Assembly: GCA_041940525.1 (NCBI GenBank)
Contig: JBGTSB010000007.1
Coordinates: forward strand, 1 to 64,000
DNA: 64,000 nt
Reading direction: 5' to 3'
Source of the DNA: JAKAXS01 sp041940525
GTDB lineage: Bacteria; Pseudomonadota; Alphaproteobacteria; Rhizobiales; Hyphomicrobiaceae
The notes under the pieces were generated by a model. That model had not been told where the DNA came from, did no database searches, and worked only from the letters and a program-made list of their open reading frames with translations. Below, piece by piece: positions 17,414-25,014 of the stretch (position 1 is the stretch's first letter; every line of letters starts with the position of its first letter). The position numbers were made by a program, and so were the translations under genes.

Positions 17414-18022
17414 ATGCGGGACGCACCGGCGCGCGCATGGCAGCGCATGCTATCAGGCAAAAGGCTCGATCTCCTCAACCCACGGCCTGACGACATCGCC
17501 ATTGAAGATATTGCGCAGGGTTTGTCGCGCGTTGCCCGCTGGAATGGGCAGACGAGGGGGGACCATGCTTTCACCGTGGCGCAGCATGTGCTCGTCGTAG
17601 AAGACATTGCGTGTGCGCTTAATCCGGATTGGTCGAAACACTGGCGTCTGGCGGCGCTTTTGCATGACGCTGCAGAGTATGTGATCGGGGATCTCATCAG
17701 CCCGTTCAAGACGGCGATTGGGCTCGACTACAAGGCGCTGGAGCTGCGGCTGCTGAGCGCAATTTACGCGCGTTTTGGTGTGCCCCAGCCGCTGCCGGCT
17801 GATGTTGCGCGCGCGATCAAACAAGCCGACCGTATCGCGGCGTTTTTTGAGGCGACGCGTTTGGCTGGGTTTTCCTTGGAGGAAGCCGAGATCTATTTCA
17901 GTCACGACGAGGATCTGCCAGAGGCCTTGCGATCGCAGTTAATGCGTATCGAAGCGCAACCGGCGCATGCCACACAATCGGCCTTCATGGCCCGGTTCGC
18001 CTTGCTTTCCCCTGTGCCATAA
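17414..18022 (+). CDS. HD-domain phosphohydrolase (YfbR-like)
   Basis: A 202-residue metal-dependent phosphohydrolase. The HD signature is visible as DHAFTVAQHVLVVEDI (first His), LLHDAAEYVIGDLISPFK (His-Asp pair and following acidic residue) and AIKQADRIAAFFEA (distal Asp). The layout fits the YfbR 5'-deoxynucleotidase group. Its ATG comes directly after the tag stop, with AAGGA upstream inside tag. It forms a three-gene run with ygfZ and tag, hinting at nucleotide or DNA maintenance. Confidence 0.85.
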   Translation: MRDAPARAWQRMLSGKRLDLLNPRPDDIAIEDIAQGLSRVARWNGQTRGDHAFTVAQHVLVVEDIACALNPDWSKHWRLAALLHDAAEYVIGDLISPFKTAIGLDYKALELRLLSAIYARFGVPQPLPADVARAIKQADRIAAFFEATRLAGFSLEEAEIYFSHDEDLPEALRSQLMRIEAQPAHATQSAFMARFALLSPVP

Positions 18023-18096
18023 AGCTGCCCAATCCCGGCACCCCAAAAAGGCCATCTTCGGTGGCCTCAGTGCGATGGCGCCGAAGGGAAGACTGA

Positions 18097-19143
18097 ATGA
18101 ATGCGAATGCGCGACTGAAAAGGTCTGCGGACGTTTCCGTTTCTGACCAGCCAGGCACGCTGCAGAATGTGAACGCAGCGCGTGTAGAGATCGGATTAAA
18201 TGCCGCCATCGTTGCCGTTAAGGCCGATGAGCCGATGGCGCTTGTCGTGCGCGACGAGGCTGATGGCTCGGTGCTGGACGGGTTGCCGTTTGGGCCGTTT
18301 TCTCCGCTTGAACACCGTACGCTGGAAAGTGGATTGCGTGCCTGGGTCGCTGAACAAACCGGCCTTGATCTGGGCTATGTCGAGCAGCTTTACACGTTTG
18401 CCGATCGGGGCCGCCACGCCCAACCCAGTGATGAGAGCCCTCACATCGTTTCAATTGGATATTTGGCCCTGGGAAACGCTGCAGATGTACCGGAGCTGAA
18501 ACGCAGCGCATGGCGAAGCTGGTACCACTTTTTTCCATGGGAAGACTGGCGTCGTGGCCGGCCGGAAATTCTGCTTGAAGAGATTGAGCCACGCCTTAGC
18601 GAATGGGCTGCGCGTCCGCCGTCGCGGACTGCGCCCGTGCGACCGGTCAAGCGCGAAGACCGGATCCGAATGTGTTTCGGGATCAATGGTGGCGCGTGGG
18701 ATGAAGAAAAAGTTCTGGAGCGCTATGAACTGCTTTACGAGGCCGGTCTTGTCGAAGAAGCGCTGCGTGATGGGCGCGAGTCCACCAAACAATGGCCGGA
18801 CAGGCCGCGTCTTGGCAGCCCCATGCGCTTCGACCACCGGCGTATTCTAGCGACTGCGATCGGGCGCGTGCGCGCCAAGATCAAATACAGGCCGGTTATT
18901 TTTGAACTCATGTCTGAAGAGTTCACGCTGTATGAGCTGCAAAAGACCGTGGAGGCTATTCTTGGGCCACACCTGCACAAGCAAAACTTCCGCCGTTTGG
19001 TGGAAAGTGCGGGATTGGTGGAGCCGACTGGCGAGGTCAAAACGCGGACAGGCGGCCGTCCCGCTAAGCTTTTCCGGTTTCGGCGGGAAGTGCTGCTGGA
19101 ACGTCCGGCGCCTGGCGTGCGGGTCAAGCCTGGGCGCCGCTAG
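18097..19143 (+). CDS. nadQ: NadQ-type (COG4111) Nudix-related regulator of NAD biosynthesis
   Basis: A predicted repressor of the alphaproteobacterial nadABC genes. The 348-residue product has a Nudix-like N-terminal part (residues ~25-180), lacking a canonical Nudix box, with PFSPLEHRTLESGLRAWVAEQ and GYVEQLYTFADRGR. A winged-helix-like C-terminal part (~215-345) includes HRRILATAIGRVRAKIKYRP and LHKQNFRRLVES, ending TGGRPAKLFRFRREV. This matches proteins named 'NAD regulator' in rhizobia. The location just upstream of nadABC and the perfect palindrome before nadA support the role. AAGGGA precedes the ATG. NrtR is a related alternative. Confidence 0.8.
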   Translation: MNANARLKRSADVSVSDQPGTLQNVNAARVEIGLNAAIVAVKADEPMALVVRDEADGSVLDGLPFGPFSPLEHRTLESGLRAWVAEQTGLDLGYVEQLYTFADRGRHAQPSDESPHIVSIGYLALGNAADVPELKRSAWRSWYHFFPWEDWRRGRPEILLEEIEPRLSEWAARPPSRTAPVRPVKREDRIRMCFGINGGAWDEEKVLERYELLYEAGLVEEALRDGRESTKQWPDRPRLGSPMRFDHRRILATAIGRVRAKIKYRPVIFELMSEEFTLYELQKTVEAILGPHLHKQNFRRLVESAGLVEPTGEVKTRTGGRPAKLFRFRREVLLERPAPGVRVKPGRR

Positions 19144-19205
19144 CGCTAGCAACTTGTTAAACTTCATTTGCGAGGCTGGCCGTATTTCAATCCTAGGTGT
19201 CAGCC

Positions 19206-19763
19206 GTGTCTGAAAAATCCCAAGATCTGCTTTCGCTGATTGCTGCTAAAGCTGCCGAGATACGGTCAGCGGAACGTGATGCGCGCCATTCGCTGCAGCA
19301 CCAATACCTGGAGCTGGTTGCGCAACACCTCGTCGAGGTGTGCGAAAACCGGGAATCGGCTTTTCCCATGCTCGATATCGTCGAGGATTGGGACGCTATC
19401 CATGTTTCGGTTGGCGAGCGCCGCAACAAGTTCGCCGAGGCCAGCCCACAGCTGATGGCGCAGATTTCCGCGGTGGTCGATATTCTGATTTCGGCGGGGT
19501 ATTCCTGCGATCATGCTTGCCAAATCGTGTCGCGTCAGATGATTGCGCGAGAGGTCAAGGTGCCTGCCGGCGGTGACGCGCGCGGTTGGCGCAACTTGCT
19601 GGCCTGGCGGCACAAGCTGCTAGCGTCCAAGCACGAAGGCATGACTTGGCATACCTATGCAACTTACAAGGATCACCTGCTGAAGACGCACGGTACCCGA
19701 GTTGGCGAGTTGGCTGCGCGTAGCGCGCTTTGGGACCGGCGTCAGGTACTGCAGCCGGCCTGA
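19206..19763 (+). CDS. conserved hypothetical protein between nadQ and nadA
   Basis: A 185-residue soluble, mainly helical protein beginning VSEKSQDLLSLIAAKAAEIRSAERDA (in two pieces: a helix, then HSLQHQYLELVAQHL). Later motifs are SAGYSCDHACQIVSRQMIA and AWRHKLLASKHEGMTWHTY. No known domain was recognised. The start is GTG at 19206 with AGGTG upstream; GTG at 19197 is equally in frame. It is codirectional with nadQ but separated from nadA by about 220 bases holding the operator, so a role in NAD metabolism is not implied. Confidence 0.6.
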   Translation: MSEKSQDLLSLIAAKAAEIRSAERDARHSLQHQYLELVAQHLVEVCENRESAFPMLDIVEDWDAIHVSVGERRNKFAEASPQLMAQISAVVDILISAGYSCDHACQIVSRQMIAREVKVPAGGDARGWRNLLAWRHKLLASKHEGMTWHTYATYKDHLLKTHGTRVGELAARSALWDRRQVLQPA

Positions 19764-19933
19764 GACTTTCAAAAATCTTTCATCGAACCCCTGGAAGTGC
19801 AGGGCGTTATAGCTTAAGTTAAAGGCAATCTAACAATGCTCGTTAAGAGCATAAACGCGGCAGAAGGCGAAACAATCACCAGATCCGGCATCTAACGTGC
19901 GCCCCCTTGGGGCCGTGCCGTTTCTTCAGGTCT

Positions 19934-19960
19934 CAATTATACTCATTTCGAGTATAATTG
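19934..19960 (+). promoter_or_regulatory. palindromic operator (predicted NadQ site) over the nadA promoter
   Basis: A perfect 11-bp inverted repeat with a 5-bp spacer: left arm CAATTATACTC, right arm GAGTATAATTG. The right arm contains TATAAT (19953-19958), so a bound repressor would cover the -10 box. It sits 24 bases before the nadA start and downstream of a nadQ-type gene. The binding protein is inferred from context. Confidence 0.85.
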
Positions 19961-19983
19961 CAAGAGCCAGAAAGGTTGAGGTT

Positions 19984-21048
19984 ATGAATCTTTACACAGC
20001 CATTCCGGGCAACGATGTCGCCACGGCTCCCGAGCCTGTGGCGCGCAAGGCGGAAGCCTTGCCGTTCACGCCTGAGCTGGCTCGTGAATTGGAGCCGCTC
20101 TACGAACGTGTGAAATCCGTCGTGACACCGATGGAGTGGATGCAGTACGCGCCGTTGGTCAAACAGATCAACGACCTGAAGAAGGAGCGTAACGCCGTCA
20201 TCTTGGCACACAACTACATGACGCCGGAGATCTTCCATTGCGTGGGTGATTTCCGTGGTGACAGTTTGCAGTTGGCAAAGGAGGCCGCGCGCGTCGACGC
20301 TGATGTCATCGTGCAGGCCGGCGTTCACTTCATGGCGGAGACGTCAAAGCTTCTTAGTCCGGACAAGACTGTCTTGATTCCGGACATGGAGGCCGGGTGT
20401 TCGCTTGCTTCATCGATTACGGCTGAAGATGTACGCATGTTGCGTGATGCGTATCCGGGCGTTCCTGTCGTCACCTACGTGAACACGTCCGCCGCTGTGA
20501 AGGCGGAATGCGACATCACTTGTACGTCGTCGAACGCGGTCAAAGTGGTTGAGAGCTTGGGCGTACCGCGCGTGCTGCTCATTCCCGACCAGTATTTGGC
20601 CAAGTACGTTGCCACGCAGACCAAGGTGGAAATCATCACCTGGGCCGGCGCGTGTGAGGTGCATGAGCGCTTCACTGGCGAAGAGCTGGAGGCTTACCGG
20701 AAGGGTGATCCGGACATCAAGATCATCGCTCATCCGGAGTGCCCGCCTGACGTTATTGAAGCGTCGGATTTTACCGGCTCGACGTCGGCTATGATTGATT
20801 GGGTCAAGACCAAACGCCCCAAGAGGGTGGTGCTGGTGACCGAATGTTCCATGGCGTCGAACGTCGCGGCTGAGACGCCGGATGTCGAGTTTGTACGTCC
20901 CTGCAATCTGTGTCCGCACATGAAGCGGATCAGCTTGGAGAACATTCGCGATGCCCTCCTTTACATGCAGCACGAGGTGCATGTTGACCGGGAAGTGGCT
21001 GAAAAGGCGCGCCGTGCAGTCGAGCGCATGGTCAATTTGACGAACTGA
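19984..21048 (+). CDS. nadA: quinolinate synthase
   Basis: Condenses iminoaspartate with dihydroxyacetone phosphate to quinolinate, using a 4Fe-4S cluster. The 354-residue product shows the three cluster cysteines in DMEAGCSLASS, WAGACEVHERF and NLCPHMKRI, plus AHNYMTPEIFH near the N-terminus. The start at 19984 (after AAAGGTTGAG) keeps the palindromic operator outside the coding region; the longer reading frame from 19897 would run through it. First gene of the nadA-nadB-nadC operon, so NAD is made de novo from aspartate. Confidence 0.97.
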   Translation: MNLYTAIPGNDVATAPEPVARKAEALPFTPELARELEPLYERVKSVVTPMEWMQYAPLVKQINDLKKERNAVILAHNYMTPEIFHCVGDFRGDSLQLAKEAARVDADVIVQAGVHFMAETSKLLSPDKTVLIPDMEAGCSLASSITAEDVRMLRDAYPGVPVVTYVNTSAAVKAECDITCTSSNAVKVVESLGVPRVLLIPDQYLAKYVATQTKVEIITWAGACEVHERFTGEELEAYRKGDPDIKIIAHPECPPDVIEASDFTGSTSAMIDWVKTKRPKRVVLVTECSMASNVAAETPDVEFVRPCNLCPHMKRISLENIRDALLYMQHEVHVDREVAEKARRAVERMVNLTN

Positions 21049-21128
21049 GTGCGGGGCCGCTGGAGCATGTGTATCCAGCGGCCTTGAACTCCGCGTGGCG
21101 GCTAGCGCCGGGAGGCAAGACACAGTCC

Positions 21129-22754
21129 ATGTCCTTTCATTTCTCAAATCATTCGGGTGAAGCCCCCGGAGTGGTGATCGTTGGTGCCGGTCTGGCCGGG
21201 CTCTTCACCGCACTAAAGCTCGCGCCTATGCCGGTGACGGTGATCGCGGCCGCCCCGTTGGGGCGGGGAGCGGCTAGCGCTTGGGCGCAAGGCGGCATTG
21301 CCGCGGCCGTGGGTGAGGGCGATACGCCAGCTGCCCACGCGATGGATACGATTCGTGCCGGCGACGGCCTCGTTGATGAAGCGCTGGCGCATGCTGTCGC
21401 GGCTGAAGGACCGGACCGCGTGCGCGATTTGCTGCGCTATGGCGTGCCGTTTGATCGGGACTTGGAAGGTCATTTCATTCAGTCCCGCGAGGCCGCGCAT
21501 TCGCGTCAGCGTGTCGTGCGTGTAAGCGGCGACCGGGCCGGCGCCGCAATCATGCAGGCTGTGATCGCGGCTGTGCGAAGCACAAAATCCATCCGCGTCA
21601 TCGAAGGGTTCCGCGCTGACGAATTGCACACGCGTGATGGCCGTGTCGACGGCGTGTATGTCGCGCCGGTGGAAGAGCGGCGTCACGATTTGCGCCTGCT
21701 CATCCGGGCCCGCGCGGTTCTGCTCGCTATGGGTGGTGCTGGCGGTTTGTTTAGCGTGACGACAAACCCGGAATTTGCGCGCGGTGAGGCGATTGCATTG
21801 GCCGCGCGGGCTGGTGCCGCGATCGCGGATGCGGAGTTTGTGCAGTTTCATCCAACCGCCATAGATGTCGACGCCGATCCGGCGCCGCTGGCCTCCGAGG
21901 CCTTGCGCGGTGAAGGCGCGGTTTTGGTCAATGCCGCGGGTGAACGCTTTATGGCTGGATGGCATCCCGATGGTGATTTAGCGCCGCGCGATATCGTTGC
22001 GCGCGCTGTGTTCGCCGAGATTGCGGCTGGTCACGGTGCGTTCTTGGATGCGCGCGAGGCAATTGGCGAGCATTTTGCGAGTGCATTTCCTACGGTTTAT
22101 GGCGCCGCCAAGGCCGCTGGGATTGACCCCGCACATGATCTCATTCCGATTGCGCCCGCCGCGCACTATCATATGGGCGGTATCGCGACAGATGCGTCTG
22201 CGCGTTCCAGTGTGCCGGGGTTGTGGGTGGTTGGCGAAGCAGCTTCGACGGGCTTGCATGGGGCCAACAGGCTGGCCTCGAACTCGCTGTTGGAGGCGTC
22301 GGTTTTCGGTGCGCGTGCCGCTGAGGATATTGCCGGGTTGATGCACATTGCGTCACCGGCTGCGCCGGCCGTGCCGCCGCAGTCCACGCCTGTCGTCAAG
22401 CCTGACAACAAAACGCGTGAGGCGGCGATCAGGACATTGCGCGAGACGATGTCCCGCCACGTAGGCGTCGTTCGTAATGAGGCTGGTTTGCGCCTGGCAT
22501 TGCAAACTCTTGATGGCGTCGAACGCCGTGCCAAGGGCGACAGGTTGTTGGCGAACATGGCTTTGTGCGCGCGGTTCATTGCGGCCAGTGCGTTGATGCG
22601 CGAAGAAAGCCGCGGTGCGCATTTCCGCAGTGACTTTCCCGAGACGTATGCGCCGAAGGGTGAGCGCTCCCGTCTCACGCTTTCAGAGCTGAAAACGTAT
22701 TGTGACCGCGAGGGTGTTTGTGACGATGCGATTTCGGCCGAGGCCGCGGCGTAA
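21129..22754 (+). CDS. nadB: L-aspartate oxidase
   Basis: An FAD enzyme that oxidises aspartate to iminoaspartate for NadA. The 541-residue product has the dinucleotide-binding motif VVIVGAGLAGLFTAL, then GAASAWAQGGIAAAVGEGD, EFVQFHPTAI with the active-site region, and GANRLASNSLLEASVFG near the end of the FAD domain, followed by the helical C-terminal domain. The start at 21129 follows GGGAGG and lies 80 bases after nadA. The related flavin subunit of succinate dehydrogenase is excluded by context and motifs. Confidence 0.96.
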   Translation: MSFHFSNHSGEAPGVVIVGAGLAGLFTALKLAPMPVTVIAAAPLGRGAASAWAQGGIAAAVGEGDTPAAHAMDTIRAGDGLVDEALAHAVAAEGPDRVRDLLRYGVPFDRDLEGHFIQSREAAHSRQRVVRVSGDRAGAAIMQAVIAAVRSTKSIRVIEGFRADELHTRDGRVDGVYVAPVEERRHDLRLLIRARAVLLAMGGAGGLFSVTTNPEFARGEAIALAARAGAAIADAEFVQFHPTAIDVDADPAPLASEALRGEGAVLVNAAGERFMAGWHPDGDLAPRDIVARAVFAEIAAGHGAFLDAREAIGEHFASAFPTVYGAAKAAGIDPAHDLIPIAPAAHYHMGGIATDASARSSVPGLWVVGEAASTGLHGANRLASNSLLEASVFGARAAEDIAGLMHIASPAAPAVPPQSTPVVKPDNKTREAAIRTLRETMSRHVGVVRNEAGLRLALQTLDGVERRAKGDRLLANMALCARFIAASALMREESRGAHFRSDFPETYAPKGERSRLTLSELKTYCDREGVCDDAISAEAAA

Positions 22755-22757
22755 GTC

Positions 22758-23624
22758 ATGGGCCAGGTCTCTTCACTTGCACCGCTGCCAGATACTCTGG
22801 TGCAGGCGGCTGTGCGATCTGCGCTCGCTGAGGACCTCAGCCTGGTCGGCGACATCACAACGAACGCGATCATCCCGGCTGAAGCAGAAACGAAGGCCCT
22901 GATTGCGGCGCGTGAGCCGGGGGTCGTTAGTGGGTTGGCGTTCGCCGAAGCGGCCTTCCAGGCGTTGGACGCTGACGTGAGGTTCGCGGCTGAGGTTGAA
23001 GACGGAGCAGCTGTCAGGGCCGGGCAAACAATCGCGCGCATATCTGGCAATACACGTGCTATCCTAACGGCAGAACGCGTTGCCTTGAATTTCATGGGCC
23101 GGATGAGTGGAATCGCGACGCTGACTCGTGCTTACGTCGACGCCATTTCTGGTACCCACGCCGCCATCGCAGACACGCGTAAGACGACACCTGGTTTGCG
23201 TGCTGTAGAGAAATATGCGGTGCGTTGTGGCGGTGGTCAGAACCATCGCACCGGATTGTTCGATGCTATCCTCATCAAGGACAATCACATTGCCGCGGCC
23301 GGAAGCGTTGCTGCCGCGATCTCGTCGGCTCGCAAGAGTGCCGGTCACATGGTCAGGATTGAGGTTGAAGTCGATACGTTGGAGCAGTTGGACGACGTTC
23401 TGAAGCAGCCAGTTGATGCTGTCTTGCTGGACAACATGCCGCCGGAGACGCTGTCACTCGCTGTGAAGCGGATCAATGGCCGCATGATCGCGGAAGCTTC
23501 TGGGGGTGTAAATTTATCAACGGTGCGGGCGATTGCAGAGAGTGGTGTTGACCTCATATCCATCGGCGCACTGACACATTCCGCCCCGGTTCTGGATCTT
23601 GGGCTAGACTTTAACGGTGTATAG
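22758..23624 (+). CDS. nadC: nicotinate-nucleotide pyrophosphorylase (carboxylating)
   Basis: Converts quinolinate and PRPP to nicotinate mononucleotide, the last step of the de novo branch. The 288-residue product carries the family signatures RVALNFMGRMSGIAT, ADTRKTTPGLRAVEKYAV and RCGGGQNHRTGLFDAILIKD (in consecutive stretches), and ending SIGALTHSAPVLDLGLDF. Its ATG begins four bases after the nadB stop. It completes the predicted NadQ-controlled operon. Confidence 0.97.
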   Translation: MGQVSSLAPLPDTLVQAAVRSALAEDLSLVGDITTNAIIPAEAETKALIAAREPGVVSGLAFAEAAFQALDADVRFAAEVEDGAAVRAGQTIARISGNTRAILTAERVALNFMGRMSGIATLTRAYVDAISGTHAAIADTRKTTPGLRAVEKYAVRCGGGQNHRTGLFDAILIKDNHIAAAGSVAAAISSARKSAGHMVRIEVEVDTLEQLDDVLKQPVDAVLLDNMPPETLSLAVKRINGRMIAEASGGVNLSTVRAIAESGVDLISIGALTHSAPVLDLGLDFNGV

Positions 23625-23745
23625 GCGGGCGTTCTCACGAAACGGTCACCTAGACCTGCAAAATTTCATTGTCGGCGCTTGATTCTGCCGTACTTGAGGC
23701 CCAGTAACAGTCAGGCCGCGATCCGGATTACGGAATAGGTGTCAG

Positions 23746-23979
23746 ATGAATTTTATGGTCGCTATCGTCATTTGGGGCATCGTCGCTATCGTTAGCGGTG
23801 TGCTCGGAGCCATCCTGGCCGGGTGGAAGAATCGTGACGTCTCTGCGTGGACGGCGTGGTGCTTTCTGCTCCCGCCGATGCTGCTCATACTGCTGATCCG
23901 GCCGAAACACAAAGGCCCCAGGCCTCGCCGCCCAACGCTGGATGAAGAGGACCGCCTGACGGGCGGTCCCGGTTGGTGA
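23746..23979 (+). CDS. small membrane protein, unknown function
   Basis: A 77-residue product with two hydrophobic segments (residues ~4-26 and ~37-51) joined by a short WKNRDVSAW loop, then a basic, proline-rich tail (RPKHKGPRPRRPTLDEEDR). No family was recognised. A GC-rich hairpin (23949-23969) overlaps the 3' end of the gene, so transcription probably ends here, before the accessory patch. Confidence 0.6.
   Translation: MNFMVAIVIWGIVAIVSGVLGAILAGWKNRDVSAWTAWCFLLPPMLLILLIRPKHKGPRPRRPTLDEEDRLTGGPGW
23949..23969 (+). terminator. hairpin overlapping the end of the small membrane protein gene
   Basis: A perfect 8-bp GC-rich stem (23949-23956 with 23962-23969, 5-nt loop) ends ten bases before the stop codon. 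A TTTT follows at about 23983. It is a plausible but imperfect plus-strand terminator. Confidence 0.4.
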
Positions 23980-23991
23980 TGATTTTAAGCG

Positions 23992-24036
23992 AATTGGAAA
24001 AAATACTACTCCGCACGAGCTGCCTTCTTTCCAATT
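23992..24036. repeat. 9-bp inverted repeat at the edge of the AT-rich patch
   Basis: The arms AATTGGAAA (23992-24000) and TTTCCAATT (24028-24036) are perfect inverted copies separated by 27 bases. They mark the point where base composition drops. They could be a border remnant, a weak terminator for the minus-strand HTH gene, or chance. Confidence 0.3.
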
Positions 24037-24103
24037 ACCCCGCTACCAGTAACAGCTTTATTCCCTCAAAGCTGCTAGGCGCTTCTATCGGTTTTGTTGG
24101 CTC

Positions 24104-24430
24104 TTAGGCCATTTCCTCTTCGTCGTTCCTGGCGCACGCGACTGCCTTGCTTACGCTTTCCGCATCACGTTCAATTAGCGTAATCAAGGTTTGAGATGAC
24201 CGTTCCGGCAAGCGTTCTAACTGTTCCCAGTTTCGCAATGCCTTGACGGAAATTCCGAAATTATCGGCGAATGCCTGCTGAGACAATTTTAGTCGCAAGC
24301 GCAGCTTCTTGAGTTTTGTTGCCCAATATATTTTGTCTCGCCGCCTGGGACCGCCGCCGTTGCTATTCTGCGGCGGCGCGTGGATCAAAATTTCCCTGAG
24401 TAGGTTCTCTGTTATTGTTAGGCTAGCCAT
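24104..24430 (-). CDS. Cro/C1-type helix-turn-helix protein (antitoxin-like)
   Basis: A 108-residue protein with a central HTH at residues ~42-80: LKKLRLRLKLSQQAFADNFG, then ISVKALRNWEQLERLP. This is typical of YiaG/HigA-like regulators. The N-terminus (TITENLLREILIHAPP) and the acidic tail (NDEEEMA) are unassigned. It lies 81 bases downstream of the 124-aa gene on the same strand, the toxin-then-antitoxin order seen in HigBA or MqsRA loci. The surrounding DNA is AT-richer than its neighbours, suggesting acquisition. Whether it is an antitoxin or a plain regulator is not settled. Confidence 0.75.
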   Translation of the reverse strand: MASLTITENLLREILIHAPPQNSNGGGPRRRDKIYWATKLKKLRLRLKLSQQAFADNFGISVKALRNWEQLERLPERSSQTLITLIERDAESVSKAVACARNDEEEMA

Positions 24431-24511
24431 GTCAGATGCTCCTTTTCTTGCCCAACTAAATCAAAACATACACGACCGCCGTCCTCTTTTGGAGAACGGC
24501 GGCCTAAGCTC

Positions 24512-24886
24512 TTAAGCCATTTCGCCAGTTGCGATCTTCTGAGCCAGGGCTCGCGCGTCGTCAGTAAGAGACAAAGCATCAATTTGATCTTCGCGGCTCA
24601 AATCGATCGCGTGGGTAATGAAGAGCTTTCCGTCGTTTCTCAAGATGAAGACAAACTGGAACTGCGTTTCACTCTTATGGCCAGGTACCTTTAACTTGCA
24701 CTCTCTGATACACGGAACTGTTCTATCTATGATTGTATTCTCGTCGAAACTGGTTAATTGAAGGAGAACGCAAAGTCCTTCAGAGCCAAAGGCGAACGCA
24801 TCTCGGAAAATCTTGTCTGCGATATCCTGAAGGCAATAAACACTGTCTCCAAGATGGTGCCAGTAACGGGGGTTTACTGTTGGCAT
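24512..24886 (-). CDS. unknown 124-aa protein paired with the HTH gene (candidate toxin)
   Basis: I do not recognise this protein. It begins MPTVNPRYWHHLGDSVYC and has several predicted strands (GLCVLLQLTSF, QFQFVFILRNDGKLFITHA) followed by an acidic helical tail that ends in a GEMA-like sequence similar in character to the partner's tail. ATG at 24886 is preferred because GAGG lies about nine bases upstream; ATG at 24901 is also in frame. No RelE, HigB or MqsR signature is visible. The pairing with an HTH gene and the odd base composition are the only hints about function. Confidence 0.6.
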   Translation of the reverse strand: MPTVNPRYWHHLGDSVYCLQDIADKIFRDAFAFGSEGLCVLLQLTSFDENTIIDRTVPCIRECKLKVPGHKSETQFQFVFILRNDGKLFITHAIDLSREDQIDALSLTDDARALAQKIATGEMA

Positions 24887-24911
24887 GGGGGGGATCCTCA
24901 TGTCGCGTTAA

Positions 24912-24930
24912 CAACAACCCAAGGTTGTTG
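24912..24930. repeat. perfect 8-bp inverted repeat upstream of the two-gene patch
   Basis: The arms CAACAACC (24912-24919) and GGTTGTTG (24923-24930) are separated by three bases. The element lies 26 bases before the start of the 124-aa gene, where an autoregulatory operator would be expected. It could also form a leader hairpin. Confidence 0.45.
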
Positions 24931-25014
24931 CCTCACACTTACCCCAAAGGGGGAGGGTTCTCAAGTGCAAACCTGCGCGCGGGATGACGGAGTTTTCTGT
25001 AGTCGGTTCGACAG

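Noticed and set aside
18049..18067. Hairpin between the HD gene and nadQ
   Set aside because: A 6-bp stem exists, but the T-run is on the minus strand where no gene ends; not supported as a terminator.
20410..21147. 245-codon minus-strand ORF over nadA
   Set aside because: Antisense shadow of nadA without recognisable protein features.
22169..23095. 308-codon minus-strand ORF
   Set aside because: Spans the nadB/nadC junction on the opposite strand; serine/arginine-rich shadow.
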